From: CAVSKL01 sp963728475 [NCBI: Candidatus Eiseniibacteriota bacterium] | GTDB taxonomy: Bacteria; Eisenbacteria; RBG-16-71-46; JABDJR01 | Length of the DNA stretch: 64,000 bases | NCBI GenBank assembly: GCA_963728475.1 | Contig: CAVSKL010000004.1 | Location: forward strand, 310,001 to 374,000 | Reading direction: 5' to 3' | In this document: one piece after another, positions 63,232-64,000 of the stretch | Numbering within the stretch: the first letter of the stretch is position 1 | How the letters are laid out: every line of letters starts with the position of its first letter | The notes under the pieces: generated by a model | The model's input: the letters and a program-made list of their open reading frames with translations, nothing else | Databases searched by the model: none | What the model was told of the DNA's origin: nothing | Program-made: the position numbers and the translations under genes

Positions 63232-64000
63232 CTAGAACGGCACCTTCCCCAGGTCGATGGGCTCGTGCGGGATCTCGTGCCCGTCCACCCGGATCTCGAT
63301 CCCTTCCAGCTCGTCCACCACCGGTTCCTCGCGGGTGGGAAGGGTGAGCGGAAGGAGCTTCTGGGCGCGCGCCTGGGCGCTCCACACCAGGGTGACCAGG
63401 TCCTCGTCCTTCCGCACCCAGACCGTGTGCAGGTGGAGGCGCGCCTCCAGGAGTTCCCCCTCCAGGCGCATGGTTACCGCGGGGACGCGGCCGGGAAGGC
63501 GGAACCGGACCTCGCCGCGGGCGTCCATTCCCACCAGCGACACCGGTTCGTCTCCGCGCAGGAGGGGCAGCGCCAGCCCCGGCGAGGCGCCGTTCATGAA
63601 CTCGGGGCGGATCCGCCGGTCGGGATCGGGATCCTGGGCCCGGCTCACGTGGTCCGGAGCGACCAGGCCCTCCTTCACCTCGGCGGTCTCGCGCTCGTGG
63701 GGGGGAAGGGGGGGAGGAGGCCCGCCATCGTCCCTCGCGGATACCAGCCGCGCCCGAACCACCCGGTCCCCGCCGGCATCGGCTGCCGCCACCACGCCCG
63801 GGGGTCGCGGACCAGGATCCGCTCCGGGGTCAGGAGATCGTTCGGGTCCTCGAAGTTGGGAAGCGGGCGCTGGTTCAGCAGCCACACGTGGGGGTTCACC
63901 ACGTAGGCGCGTCCCACCGGATTGCGCGGGTAGACTCCGGGATGGCTGAGCAGGCTCAGGTACTCGATCCACTCGGCCGCGGTCTTGGGGTCCTCGTTCC
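63232..64000 (-). CDS. DUF2169-domain protein, frameshifted and cut by the window end
   Basis: The N-terminal side lies beyond 64000. Read from the edge, the frame gives KTAAEWIEYL, YPRNPVGRAYVVNP, PLPNFEDPNDLL and GTGWFGRGWYPRG, the DUF2169 pattern, to MAGLLPPFPP. There the frame breaks in one of two G runs of seven (63699-63705 or 63708-63714 on the plus strand). Adding one base continues into HERETAEVKEGL, IRPEFMNGASPGLALPLLRGDEPVSLVGM and FRLPGRVPAV, ending at 63232. DUF2169 proteins are T6SS adaptors or chaperones that load effectors onto VgrG (for example the one paired with Tde2 in Agrobacterium). The gene converges on the vgrG operon. Confidence 0.8.
   Translation of the reverse strand, partial: ERGPQDRGRVDRVPEPAQPSRSLPAQSGGTRLRGEPPRVAAEPAPASQLRGPERSPDPGADPGPRPPGVVAAADAGGDRVVRARLVSARDDGGPPPPLPPHERETAEVKEGLVAPDHVSRAQDPDPDRRIRPEFMNGASPGLALPLLRGDEPVSLVGMDARGEVRFRLPGRVPAVTMRLEGELLEARLHLHTVWVRKDEDLVTLVWSAQARAQKLLPLTLPTREEPVVDELEGIEIRVDGHEIPHEPIDLGKVPF

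Overview
The window is about 64 kb of uniformly GC-rich (roughly 70%), densely packed bacterial chromosome. I see no tRNA or rRNA gene, insertion sequence, prophage or CRISPR array. The large secreted FG-GAP protein at 21152-23641 ends in a FlgD-Ig/T9SS-like C-terminal domain. The succinate dehydrogenase is of the three-gene, dihaem b558 type. CsgG-like and PEGA-domain lipoproteins are also present. Together these suggest a Gram-negative bacterium of the FCB superphylum or a neighbour; Candidatus Eisenbacteria is my best guess from protein style, but no marker gene proves it.

Layout. 1-3008: 3' part of an IscS/NifS-type cysteine desulfurase, mnmA and a GNAT-SRPBCC fusion, in an overlapping operon. 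3387-8088: SUF iron-sulfur assembly operon sufB-sufC-sufD-sufU-sufT; sufC is broken by a one-base deletion in a G run. 8133-8234: a candidate structured RNA (predicted three-way junction). 8289-11633 (minus): sdhC-sdhA-sdhB. 11990-17055: HtrA-like protease, NTF2-like protein, TauE/DUF1634 pair and glutamine synthetase. 17251-24171: beta-propeller sensor kinase, NarL-type regulator, secreted FG-GAP protein and a receiver-only regulator. 24241-33972 (minus): Nudix hydrolase, a malic enzyme-phosphotransacetylase fusion with substituted metal ligands, an MFS transporter, a 1612-residue protein with PEP-synthase domains in unusual order, and a DUF3365 c-haem lipoprotein. 34068-41847: an outer-membrane protein and a six-gene minus-strand envelope cassette I cannot match to a described system. 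42035-63206: a complete type VI secretion system in two plus-strand blocks (tagH-like, tssJ, K, L, M, tagF; then tssA, B, C, hcp, E, F, G, clpV, vgrG and a small membrane protein). 63232-64000 (minus): a DUF2169 protein, also frameshifted in a G run and cut by the window end.

How the parts fit. The desulfurase can feed sulfur to MnmA for tRNA thiolation. The SUF operon builds Fe-S clusters, for which SdhB is an obvious client. The T6SS operon and the unknown envelope cassette are divergently arranged around a 187-bp region that holds a perfect 7-3-7 palindrome next to the T6SS promoter, so the two may be co-regulated. Within the second T6SS block hcp is flanked by hairpins, as expected if the tube protein is expressed separately from the baseplate genes. 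The cassette of two paralogous membrane proteins, small single-span proteins, two PEGA lipoproteins and a CsgG-like protein is the best candidate in the window for an undescribed system.
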